A stretch of DNA of 64,000 nt from NCBI GenBank assembly GCA_934643455.1, contig CAKUBV010000002.1:124001-188000 (forward strand). Direction: 5' to 3'. Within the stretch, counting starts at the first letter, position 1; every line of letters begins with the position of its first letter. The translations under genes and the position numbers were made by a program. Positions 43,737-54,000 of this stretch are shown here, one piece after another. A model generated the notes under the pieces. That model worked only from the letters and a program-made list of their open reading frames with translations, was not told the origin of the DNA and made no database searches. Origin of the DNA: Candidatus Proelusimicrobium excrementi. Lineage in GTDB: Bacteria; Elusimicrobiota; Elusimicrobia; Elusimicrobiales; Elusimicrobiaceae.

Positions 43737-45458
43737 TTAGAAAGGCTGATCGGAATAATCTTTCAGCATGCGTGTTCTGCTGGGGTGGCGCAGTTTGCGA
43801 ATGGCTTTTGCTTCAATTTGTCTTACGCGCTCCCTTGTTACGTTGAACATTTTGCCTACTTCTTCCAAAGTTCTGGGATAGCCCGATTCTATGCCGAAGC
43901 GCAGCTTGATGATTTTGGCTTCGCGTTCGGATAGAGTCGCCAGCACCTCTGCGACTTCCTGCTTTCTTAAAAAGTCCGTCGCGGAAGAAGACGGGTTTGG
44001 CCCGTTCTTATCTTCAATAAAATCTTCCAGGTTGGAATCCTCGTCCTCACCGATAGGCGTGGAAAGGGAAATAGGATCCTGCATAATTTTAAGTATGCCT
44101 TTTACCTTCTCCACCGAAAGCCTTAAAGATTTTACATAATCGTCCAAGCCCGGTTCTCTGCCGTGCTCTTGACGGAATTTGTTTGTAACTTTTGTCAGTT
44201 TTGAAACAAGTTCTTTCATGTGCACGGGTATGCGGATTGTATTTGCCTGATCGGCTATGGCCCTGTTGATGGACTGCCTTATCCACCAAGTTGCGTAGGT
44301 GGAAAATTTAAAACCTCTTTTATACTCAAATTTTTCCACGGCTTTCATAAGGCCGAGGCCGCCTTCCTGAATCAAGTCGGAAAGTTCCAAGTTGGAATTT
44401 ACATGCTTTTTGGCTATGGAAACCACCAATCTTAAGTTGGCTCTTATCAGTTTAAGCTTGTCTTGCAGAATCATCTTTTCAAAGAAGTCGATTCTTTCGT
44501 TTAAAGATAAAAACTCCTGTTCCGCCATAGGCAATGTGGAGAGCAATTTTTCGTATCTGCTTTTTACTGTGGTAATATTCTTTATAGCTCTGTCCAAATC
44601 GGCGGCGTTTTGCGCTTTTGTCTTTTTTACCAAGGCGCTTTCGCTCAACTTGCCCTGTTCAAACTGTTTATAAAGTTTAACGATGTCTTCATATTTGCCG
44701 AAATATTCGTCAAAGCGGGCGATATCGCTTTTATATTCGTTTATTTTATCGGCCAAGCCTTTTATTCTGTTGGTAAGACGTTTAATCTTATTTTGGTTGA
44801 GGTTGAGTTTTATTATACGGTCGACGACCTCTTTTTGTTTCTCTTCCAGCTGGCTCGTATATTTGCTGACCAATTTATCGCTCAAACCGGGCTTTCTGAT
44901 TTCTTTCATCAAAGCGGAAATGTCCTTTTCCCTTTTAGCTATAAAAGCCGCGGCCTCTTTGAGTTTTTTGCGCATGGTGTTGAGCTCCCGGGTGGTTCTT
45001 TTGCCGCGAGGCATAAGTTCTTTGGTCGTCATTTCTTCTTGGTCGACCAATTCTTCCCAAGAGCATATTTCCCTCATGGTTATGGGGGATTCCAAAACTA
45101 TTTTCCTTAGTTCTTTTTCGCGCTCGCGAATATTTCTGGCAAGGGTTACTTCTTCGTCGCGGGTGAGGAGCGGCACTTTTCCCATTTCCGAAAGGTACAT
45201 GCGTATGGAGTTGGAAATATCCATGTTCGAAGCCCACTCTTCAGTATAAGCTTCTTTTTCCGCCATGGCTACGGCTTTGTACTTTTTCCTGTCGACGACT
45301 TGTATCCCCAAATCTTCCAAAGTGCCCATAAGTCCGTCGATGTCGTCTGCGTTCATCGCGGCCGAAGTGAGCGATTTGTTAATTTCGTCCAAAGTAAGAT
45401 AACCGTGTTCTTTGCCTATTTCTACAAGTTCTTTAAATGCCTTGTTGTCTTGTGCCAT
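43737..45458 (-). CDS. rpoD: Primary sigma-70 factor RpoD
   Basis: A 573-residue housekeeping sigma factor. Region 1.1 lies at the N-terminus (LVEIGKEHGYLTLDEIN), region 1.2 at MYLSEMGKVPLLTRDEEV, then a long charged non-conserved region (about residues 130-330), region 2 (ANLRLVVSIAKKH, FEYKRGFKFSTYATWWIRQ), region 3 and region 4 (RTLEEVGKMFNVTRERVRQIEAKAIRKLRHPSR). It is the last gene of the rpsU-dnaG-rpoD operon. AAGGGAG precedes the ATG. Confidence 0.97.
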   Translation of the reverse strand: MAQDNKAFKELVEIGKEHGYLTLDEINKSLTSAAMNADDIDGLMGTLEDLGIQVVDRKKYKAVAMAEKEAYTEEWASNMDISNSIRMYLSEMGKVPLLTRDEEVTLARNIREREKELRKIVLESPITMREICSWEELVDQEEMTTKELMPRGKRTTRELNTMRKKLKEAAAFIAKREKDISALMKEIRKPGLSDKLVSKYTSQLEEKQKEVVDRIIKLNLNQNKIKRLTNRIKGLADKINEYKSDIARFDEYFGKYEDIVKLYKQFEQGKLSESALVKKTKAQNAADLDRAIKNITTVKSRYEKLLSTLPMAEQEFLSLNERIDFFEKMILQDKLKLIRANLRLVVSIAKKHVNSNLELSDLIQEGGLGLMKAVEKFEYKRGFKFSTYATWWIRQSINRAIADQANTIRIPVHMKELVSKLTKVTNKFRQEHGREPGLDDYVKSLRLSVEKVKGILKIMQDPISLSTPIGEDEDSNLEDFIEDKNGPNPSSSATDFLRKQEVAEVLATLSEREAKIIKLRFGIESGYPRTLEEVGKMFNVTRERVRQIEAKAIRKLRHPSRTRMLKDYSDQPF

Positions 45459-45480
45459 AAAATAAGACTCCCTTGCTTGT

Positions 45481-47196
45481 TTATGATTTTAATTTCTTCT
45501 GTATTTCTATTTGTTCTTTAAGCAAATCCAAAGGCGCGCCGCCCGGCGGATAACCCGACAGCAGCTGCTGCAGCTGTTTGTATCTTTTGCTTAAGGCCGT
45601 TTTTTTAAGCGTATTTATGCAGGCTTCCGCTTCCCTTTGCGGGCGTATGCCATCGGGCAGCGGCTGCATCGCGTACTTGAGCGCGGTTTTGGCCAAAGCT
45701 TCGTTTTCTTGGGCTATGTGCGGCAAAACGTCCTCGATATCCGGCCTTTTAAGGCGCAGGGCCTCAATTTCTTTAATCATCAGCCAGATGTTCTTATTTT
45801 CAAAGTAATCTTCTTTCAGTTCCGAGCACAGTTCTACGTATCTTGGGAACTTAAGAAGCACTCTTATAAGATCAAGTTCGCTTTGCGGCGTAATGTCTTT
45901 TTCTTTCTTAAAGACGGGCTTTGCTTCCGCCGGGGTATTGGTTCGTTTCAGCTTTTCGGTAATAATTCCAGGCTGAACGCCAAGTCTGTTTGCGGCTATT
46001 AAAGCCCATTCGTTTTTAATAATTTGGTCCGGCTGCTTTTGTATTATTTCAATAATTTCGGCGGTGATATCGGCCCTGTCTTTAGGCGATATGCTCTGCG
46101 CCCCTTTCAAAATGCAGTCAAGACGGAAATTCACTATGTCTTTTGCTTCGTTTACTACTTTTTTAAAATCTTCCAAACCGTATTTATGGATATATTCGTC
46201 CGGGTCCAGCCCGCCCGTAAGGGACGCAACTTTAACGTATATTCCGCTTTCCACGAGTATCAAAGCCGCCCTTAAAGACGCTTTTATCCCGGCTTCGTCC
46301 GGGTCAAAAAGTACGACGGCGGTATCGGTGTAGCGTTTTAAAAGTTTGGCGTGCTCGGGCGTAAAAGATGTTCCAAGCGGCGCCACGCAGTTTTCTGCCC
46401 CGGCTTGGTGGCAGGCTATTACGTCCATATAGCCTTCCAAAAGTATCACTTTGCCTTCCCTGCGTATGGCCGGCCCGGCAAAGTTGAGCGCGTAAAGCAC
46501 TCTGCTCTTGGAGAATAAAGGCGTTTCCGGGGAGTTTAAATATTTAGGCTGTCCGTCGGAAAGAATCCTTCCGCCGAAAGCCACGCAGTCTCCCCGGTGA
46601 TTGAATATCGGGAACATCAGCCTGTTCTTGAAATAGTCCGTCCCGGTCGCCGAAGAGGTTAAACCCAGTTTCTTTAAATCCGTAATTGTATACCCGTTTT
46701 TAAGGGCGGTTCTTGTCAGACCGTCAAAAAAACTTAACCCCAGCTGAAATTTATTTACGGTTTCCGCATTGATTTTTCTGCTTTGCAGATACTGAACCGC
46801 GCCTTGGCCTTTGGGGGCTAAAAGCTGCCTGTGGTAAAAATCTTTGGCGGAACTCATTAATTTGTAATCGTTGAGGCGGCCTTTTTCCTGTTCTGAAAGG
46901 GAGTCTTCCTCCCGCCAGGGAATGCCGGCCCTTTCGGCCAGGCGTCGCGCGGCTTCGTTGAAGGAAAGATTTTCAATCCTCATTAAAAATTCAAAAACGT
47001 CTCCGCCGGCCTGGCAGCCGAAGCAATAAAAAAATCCTTTGTCCGGGCTGACGGTAAAAGAGGGGGTTTTTTCCTGATGAAAAGGGCAGCAGGCCTTATA
47101 AGTCCGCCCGGCGCGTTTTACGGCGGGGACGTATTCTTTTATAAGTTCTAAAATGTCAATGCTGTCTTTAATTTTTTCAATCAGGGCAGTATTCAT
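45481..47196 (-). CDS. dnaG: DNA primase DnaG
   Basis: A 571-residue primase synthesising RNA primers at the replication fork. The N-terminal CHC2 zinc finger is intact (CCPFHQEKTPSF...FYCFGC), followed by the RNA polymerase core, and the Toprim domain with VILLEGYMDVIACHQAG and VVLFDPDEAG. A C-terminal helicase-binding region follows. The start is set at ATG 47196 since it gives the canonical N-terminus; an upstream GTG at 47214 lies in the inverted repeat. No Shine-Dalgarno is seen. Confidence 0.96.
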   Translation of the reverse strand: MNTALIEKIKDSIDILELIKEYVPAVKRAGRTYKACCPFHQEKTPSFTVSPDKGFFYCFGCQAGGDVFEFLMRIENLSFNEAARRLAERAGIPWREEDSLSEQEKGRLNDYKLMSSAKDFYHRQLLAPKGQGAVQYLQSRKINAETVNKFQLGLSFFDGLTRTALKNGYTITDLKKLGLTSSATGTDYFKNRLMFPIFNHRGDCVAFGGRILSDGQPKYLNSPETPLFSKSRVLYALNFAGPAIRREGKVILLEGYMDVIACHQAGAENCVAPLGTSFTPEHAKLLKRYTDTAVVLFDPDEAGIKASLRAALILVESGIYVKVASLTGGLDPDEYIHKYGLEDFKKVVNEAKDIVNFRLDCILKGAQSISPKDRADITAEIIEIIQKQPDQIIKNEWALIAANRLGVQPGIITEKLKRTNTPAEAKPVFKKEKDITPQSELDLIRVLLKFPRYVELCSELKEDYFENKNIWLMIKEIEALRLKRPDIEDVLPHIAQENEALAKTALKYAMQPLPDGIRPQREAEACINTLKKTALSKRYKQLQQLLSGYPPGGAPLDLLKEQIEIQKKLKS

Positions 47197-47210
47197 ATTC
47201 ACACATATAG

Positions 47211-47245
47211 GCACAATAGCCCGCTTGTTCTAGCGGACTATTGTG
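47211..47245 (-). promoter_or_regulatory. Large hairpin between rpsU and dnaG
   Basis: An inverted repeat of 15 bp with one mismatch (GCACAATAG-CCGCT arm) and a 6-nt loop. On the transcribed strand no T run follows, so it is not a standard terminator; in E. coli the same operon position holds a terminator and an RNase E cleavage site, and a processing or attenuation role is likely here. Confidence 0.7.
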
Positions 47246-47265
47246 CTGATTTTTATACTGAAAAA

Positions 47266-47460
47266 CTAAAAGCGTTTTCTTTTAGTGCGTCTCATTCTGC
47301 GCTGCGCTTCCTGAGATTTAAGTTTCCTTCTTACGCTCGGCGGAGTATAGGTTTCCCTTCTTTTGATTTCTTTAAGGATACCGTTCTTCTCGCATTCTCT
47401 TTTAAAGCGTTTCAACGCTTCTTCAAGATGTTCTGCGTCGCGGACTTTTACAAATACCAT
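47266..47460 (-). CDS. rpsU: Ribosomal protein S21
   Basis: A 64-residue basic protein with the S21 order: VFVKVRDAEHLEEALKRFKREC, then GILKEIKRRETYTPPSVRRK, and a strongly basic tail RRMRRTKRKRF. It binds the 30S subunit near the 3' end of 16S rRNA and helps initiation. It is the first gene of the macromolecular synthesis operon rpsU-dnaG-rpoD. Confidence 0.97.
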   Translation of the reverse strand: MVFVKVRDAEHLEEALKRFKRECEKNGILKEIKRRETYTPPSVRRKLKSQEAQRRMRRTKRKRF

Positions 47461-47525
47461 TTACTTTTCACCACCTTATCTTAAAAGACACTTAGAATAA
47501 AAATCTGTTTTGATTTCTTCGGGAT

Positions 47526-47864
47526 TTAGCCGGCGGGCCATAAAAAGCGTCTTCCGCCCATCAGATGATAATGCAGATGAAATACGCTTTGCCCCGCGCC
47601 TTTGCCGTTGTTGGCGACCAGGCGGAAATCTTTTAAGCCGAGTTCTTTCGCTATTTTAGCGGCGGCCAGCTGTATTTTGCCCAAGAGTAAAACGTCTTCT
47701 TCCTTGGCGTCGGCCAAGTTTTCAATATGTTTAACTGGTATAATAAGTATATGGCTGGGGGCCTGCGGGTTTAAATCTTTAAAACCCACCACGTCCTCAT
47801 CCTGATATATTATCTGGGCTTGAATTTCGCCGTTTGCTATTTTGCAAAAGATACAATTGCTCAT
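47526..47864 (-). CDS. HIT family (HINT-like) nucleotide-binding protein
   Basis: A 112-residue hydrolase of the histidine triad superfamily, acting on nucleotide phosphoramidates. Zinc-type Cys pair CIFCKIANGE at the N-terminus, conserved DLNPQAPSHILIIPVKHI, and the triad HLHYHLMGG at the C-terminus. A TATAAT 9 nt before the ATG, with TTACAA 18 nt further up, leaves almost no leader. Confidence 0.93.
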   Translation of the reverse strand: MSNCIFCKIANGEIQAQIIYQDEDVVGFKDLNPQAPSHILIIPVKHIENLADAKEEDVLLLGKIQLAAAKIAKELGLKDFRLVANNGKGAGQSVFHLHYHLMGGRRFLWPAG

Positions 47865-47975
47865 ACCTGTATAATTATATCAAAAAAACGCGGCTTTTTG
47901 TAAATATTTGTATAATAAAGTACGCGCGCGCGTTTTGATCCGCGCGCAAAGCCCGCGCAAAACACCCGCCCCAAG

Positions 47976-48004
47976 TTGATAAGAGCTTAATAATTTAATA
48001 TCAT
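47976..48004 (+). promoter_or_regulatory. Promoter of the megasynthase operon
   Basis: TTGATA (47976-47981), exactly 17 nt, TATCAT (47999-48004). A leader of about 85 nt follows. Just upstream (47921-47950) lies an alternating GC stretch able to form a GCGCGCG/CGCGCGC hairpin; no other signal is seen there. Confidence 0.6.
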
Positions 48005-48096
48005 TTAATATATGAGAAAATCTACAAAGCCCAAAAGCTTTATAGTTGTACCTCCCTATTTTAAATCCGAAAAATTTTATCAGGAGTCATTTAGCT

Positions 48097-51000
48097 ATGT
48101 CTAAAAATAATTTGGAACCCATAGCGGTCGTCGGTATTGGCGCAATAATGCCGGGCGCTTTGAGCAAAGATGAGTTTTGGAAAAATATCACGGAAGGAAA
48201 AAATTCCATCATAGAAGTTCCGCAGGACAGATGGGACTATCGCCTTTTCTACAGCGAAGATCGTTCCGCCCCGGATAAGACTTACACCAAAATCGGCGGT
48301 TTTATCACCGGTTTTAAATTTAATTCTTTAAAATACAGGATTCCGCCTTCAGTAGCGAAGCAGATGGATTCCATTCAGCATCTTGCGCTTGAAACGGCCA
48401 GTATGGCTCTTGAAGATGCCGGTTACGACAAAAAAGATTTTGACAGAAGCCGCACCGCCGTTATCATAGCCAATGCTATGGGCGGCATTAAAAACGAATA
48501 CAGCAATACACGTATTTATAAGGCTTTTTATTATGATATGTTAAGGCATTCGGAACATTTCGCCGCTTTACCGCCGGCGGAGCAGGAAGCCATTATCGAA
48601 GACGTAGAGGCTTCCGTAAACGCCAAGTTCCTCCCGATAACGGAAGACAGTATGCCGGGCGAATTGCCGAACGTAATTTCCGGCCGCGTTGCAAACGTAT
48701 TCAACCTTAACGGAACCAGCTTTTCAATTGACGCGGCCTGCGCCAGCTCCATAGCGGCTTTGGACCAAGCCGTAAACGGGCTTAGGGTCGGCAATTACGA
48801 TATGGTCCTTTGCGGCGGCGTTGACCAAATGATGTCCCCGGCCGCTTATATTAAGTTCTGCAAAATCGGCGCCTTATCCGCCGACGGTTCCTTCGCTTTT
48901 GACGCCAGGGCCAACGGCTTTGTAATGGCCGAAGGCGCGGGTATGGTCATACTCAAACGCTTAAGCGACGCCGAACGCGACGGCGATAAAATTTACGGCG
49001 TAATCCGCGCTATAGGCGCTTCAAGCGACGGCAAGGGCAAGGGCATAACCGCACCGAACCCCAAAGGCCAGAAGCTCGCCATAGAAAACACGTTTAAGCA
49101 GCTTGATTATACTCCGGGTGAAGTCGGCCTTATGGAAGCGCACGGTACGGCTACTAAAGTCGGCGACGCTACCGAACTTGCCGCTTTGGACGAAGTTTTT
49201 AAACCTTACGCCCCGGCCGGTTCTATAGGGCTGGGATCAATCAAATCCCAAATCGGCCACGCAAAAGCGGCGGCGGGCATAGCTTCCGTAATAAAGGTCA
49301 TGCTTGCTTTACATAATAAGGTATTGCCGCCTTCAATCAATTTTGAAACTCCAAACCCGATAGTGGATTGGGCCTCGACTCCGTTTAAGGTAATTACGCA
49401 GGCCCGCCCGTGGGAAACGGATAAAATAAGAAGGGCAAACGTATCATCTTTCGGCTTCGGCGGAACCAATTTCCACTTGGCCGCGGAAGAATATCATCCC
49501 GCACTCAGCGCAAAAAAAGCGGTCCCTTCGGCAATTTCTGAAAATCAGGAGAATAAAACAATGGCACAAACCCAAAACGCGGACGGCAAATATGAACTTC
49601 TCGTTCCTATGGAGAAGCTTCAGGGAGATATGCTGGTTTTTTCGGGCGAAAGCAAACAGGATTTGTTTAACGAACTTAACCAAGCCGTACAAAGCATTCA
49701 GGGCGATCCTCTTTATTTAATTAAAGCGGCTTATAAAAATCATACCGCTTCTTATAAGCAATACGCAGTAAGCATCAACGCCGAATCCCCGGTCAAACTT
49801 AAGGAAAAAATAGAGTTCTTTATTAAGACGGCTTCTTCCTCCGACGTATGGAGCGAACCTTCTTTATATCTTAAAATGAAAGGCATTTATCCTTTCTATA
49901 ATCACAGCGAAAAGCCTAAAGTTTGTTTTATGTTCCCCGGCCAGGGATCGCAGTATGTGGACATGATGAAAGATTTGGCCAGCAAATATAAAGTCGTCCG
50001 CGATACTTTCGCCGAGGCGGACGTAATTCTTAAAGAAATCGCCGGCACGACTTTGACCGACGTAATTTGGAGCAAAGAAGGCGAAAGCAAAGAAGAATAC
50101 AAAAAACGCGAAGAGGGCATCAAACAAACTCAAATTACCCAGCCCGCTATTTTGACGGCCAACGTAGCCATGATGAGGCTTTTGTACCAATTCGGCATTA
50201 AGCCGGATGTAACCATGGGACACAGCCTCGGCGAATACGGTGCGGCCGTCGCCGCCGGCGTTTTAAGCTTCCCCGACGCAATCCGCGCGGTAACCACCCG
50301 CGGCACGGCTATGGCCAACATTAAAGTGCCCGATTGCGGCAAAATGGCCGCGATAGCCGCTTCTGTAGATAAAATTGAACCCGAACTTAAAAAGATTTCA
50401 GGATATGTTGCCGTAGCCAATAAGAACTGCCCGACGCAGACGGTAATCGCCGGCGAGAGCAAATCCGTTGACGACGCCGTGGCTTTGTTCACGTCTATGG
50501 GCATACAATCCGTTTTGGTGCCGGTTTCACACGCTTTCCACTCCGCGATAGTTCGCCCGGCCTCAACCGTATACAGGGAGTTTTTAAACGGCCTTACCAT
50601 TAATGCGCCGAAGCTCCCGATAACCTCTAACGTTTCCGCCGATTTCTATCCGTCGGATCCTTCCAAAATAAGGGATATGATGGTGGAGCAGATTATGAGC
50701 TCCGTCGAATGGATTAAACAGGTGGAACTTGCATACGCCAGGGGCGTAAGACTTTTTATCGAAGTTGGCCCCAAACGCGTACTCAGCGCTTTTGTAACCA
50801 GCACGCTTTCCGATAAGAAAGATATCAGAGTGTTGGCTTCCAACCACCCCAAACGCGGCGGTATTACCGAATTTAACGACCTTATGGCCAACCTCGTCGC
50901 CGCGGGCATTTGGATAGACTGGAGTAAAACAGATATGAATAAAGAAGAAACTATATTTAACCCGGCTTTCGTGGCTGCCGCCGGTTTTAAAGCCCCGGCC

Positions 51001-54000
51001 CAGGAAGCCTCCGCTTCCGTGTGCGCCTGCGCCGCGCCCGCTAAAAATCCCTGCGAAGTGCAAGTTGCTATAAGCGGTATAGCGGCCGGTACGCCCGGCA
51101 GCTGGGAAAAGGTTTTCCGCGAGGGCAACCTTGACGAAATTCTGCAAGGCAAAAATTTTATTGAAAATATTTCCGTAAGCGAGCAGGAAAGACAGATCAG
51201 CAAAAACATTGAATACGTTGTAAAATCCCGCGTAGGCAACCACAGGGTTGAAAAGCTGACCGACGTTTCCCAATCCGTAAAACTCGCGGCCAAAAAAGGC
51301 GAATTTGATTTGGAAAAAGAATTCGGCGTTCCGGCCAAATGGGTAAAATCCATGGATCCGAGCTTTACTTTGGCCATTGCCGCGGGCATTTTGGCTTTGA
51401 AAGACGCCGGTATACCTTTGGTACTTTATTATAAACCCACCACTGCCGGGACTTATTTGCCGGACAGATGGGGCCTGCCGCAGAGCATGATAGACGATAC
51501 CGGCGTAATTTTCACGTCCGCTTTCCCTACTGTCAACAGCTGGGCTTTTGAAGTTTCCACGAAAGTTGCCGACGCTTTAATCGGCAAAACCAAAAAAGAA
51601 GTCCGCGCTTTCTACGAGCAGATTATAAACAGCATAAGCGATGAGTCCCTCAAAGCCCAGATTAAAGCTTGGTTTGAGGAAAAATTCGCCGAATACGAAC
51701 ACCACAACGCAAGAGTGTTCTCCCAGGATTTCTTGCTTAAAGCCATACCTATAGCCCACAGCCAGTTCTGCCAATGGATAAGGGCGCGCGGACCTGCGAC
51801 GCACTTAAGCGGCGCATGCGCTTCAACCGCGCAGGCTATCAGCGTAGCCGAAGACTGGATTAAACTTGGCAGAGCGAAGAGAGTCATCATCATCGCCGCC
51901 GACGACGTAACCAACAATGTAATCCAGGAATGGATTTTGGCCGGTTTCTTGGCCTCCGGCGCGGTCAGCCGCGAATCCGACGTAACCAAAGCTGCCCTGC
52001 CTTTTGACAGAAGAAGAAACGGCATGATAGTCGGCATGGGCGCGGCCGGTTTGGTGGTCGAAGCCGAGGAAGAAATCCGCAAACGCGGCATGACGCCTTT
52101 AACCAGGCTTTTGGCGACGGAAATTACCAACAGCGCGTTCCACCCGACGAGGCTTGACGTCAACCACGTAGCCGAAGTTATGGACAGAATGGTAGGCAAA
52201 GTCGAAAAGAAATACGGCCTTAACCGCTCCGATATGTCCAAGGAATTGCTTTTTATCTCTCACGAAACTTACACCCCGGCCAGGGGCGGCAGCGCAAGCG
52301 CGGAAGTTTTCGCTTTGAAGAACACATTTAAAGGCGACGTCGAAAACGTAATAGTCAGCAATACCAAAGGCTTTACGGGCCACTCCATGGGCGCGGGCCT
52401 TGAAGACGTCATCGCCGTCCACTCTTTAAACACCGGCAATGTTCCGCCTATCGCCAACTATAAAGAACCCGATCCGGAACTTGCGGGTATCAACCTCAGC
52501 AAGGGCGGCCATTATAACTTTAAATACGCTTTAAGGCTTGCCGCCGGTTTCGGCTCCCAGCTTTCCATGACTTTGCAGGAAAAAACTTGGAGCGAAGGAA
52601 CCCCCAGAATTATCGACCAGGCAAAATATATGAATTGGCTTAAAGAAGCTTCCAATCAGGAAGCCCCGGTTCTTGAAGTCGTAAACAACACTTTAAGGAT
52701 TAAAGATAATTATCAGGCCGGCAAAAAGCCCGCTTTGGTAATGGAGGCCTCCCAGGCTTTTGTAGATAAAGCCGCCGCCGGGCATTTGCATACTCAGGCC
52801 GAACAGGCCCCTGCCGCTCAGCCGGCTGCTGCTCCCGTTACGGCCCAGCCCGCAGTTGCTCCGGCTCCGGCCAAGAAGCTTGACGAGGCCACGGTAACGG
52901 AAGAAATCGTCAATTTAATTTCCGAAAAGACCGGCTACCCCAAAGATATGCTTGAGCTTGATTTGGATATGGAAGCCGACCTCGGCATCGATACGGTAAA
53001 ACAAGCCGAACTTTTTGCGGCGATGAGGGAAATGTATAATTTACCTCAGGCCGAAGGTATACAGCTTAAAGATTACCCGACGATTAGGCATTGTATTAAC
53101 TATGCTTTGAACACGGCAAACAACGCTTCCGCGTCAGCTGCGGCTACCTCGGCTCCGGCCCCCGTGCAAACCGTACAGGCTTCGGCCCCGGTAACGGCGG
53201 CTCCGGCTCCTGTTGCTTCCGCTCTGGCCAAGAAGCTTGACGAAGCCACGGTAACGGAAGAAATCGTCAATTTAATTTCCGAAAAGACCGGCTACCCCAA
53301 AGATATGCTTGAGCTTGATTTGGATATGGAAGCCGACCTCGGCATAGACACGGTAAAACAAGCCGAACTTTTTGCGGCGATGAGGGAAATGTATAATTTA
53401 CCTCAGGCCGAAGGCATACAGCTTAAAGATTACCCGACGATTAGGCATTGCATTAACTATGCTTTGAACACGGCAAACAACGCTTCCGCGTCAGCTGCGG
53501 CTGCCCCGGCTCCGGCCCCCGTACAGAGCGTACAAGCCGCGCCCGCAGTTGTTGAAACGCCCGTCGCGGCCCCCGCGCCGGTAACGGCTCAGCCTGCGCC
53601 TTCCGCTCCCGCCAAGAAGCTTGACGAAGCCACGGTAACGGAAGAAATCGTCAATTTAATCGCCGAAAAGACCGGCTACCCCAAAGATATGCTTGAGCTT
53701 GATTTGGATATGGAAGCCGACCTCGGCATAGACACGGTAAAACAAGCCGAACTTTTTGCGGCGATGAGGGAAATGTATAATTTACCTCAGGCCGAAGGCA
53801 TACAGCTTAAAGATTACCCGACGATTAGGCATTGCATTAACTATGCTTTGAACACGGCAAACAACGCTTCCGCGTCAGCTGCGGCTGCCCCGGCTCCGGC
53901 CCCGGTACAAGCCCCGGCCCCCGTACAGAGCGTACAAGCCGCACCCGCAGTTGTTGAAACGCCCGTCGCGGTTCCCGCGCCGGTAACGGCTCAGCCTGCG

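Noticed and set aside
47211..47245. Intrinsic terminator between rpsU and dnaG
   Set aside because: A strong stem is present, but no T run follows on the transcribed strand; kept only as a processing or attenuation hairpin.
50584..51389. Two long minus-strand ORFs within the megasynthase
   Set aside because: Shadow frames of GC-biased coding sequence; the plus frame carries the AT and KS motifs.
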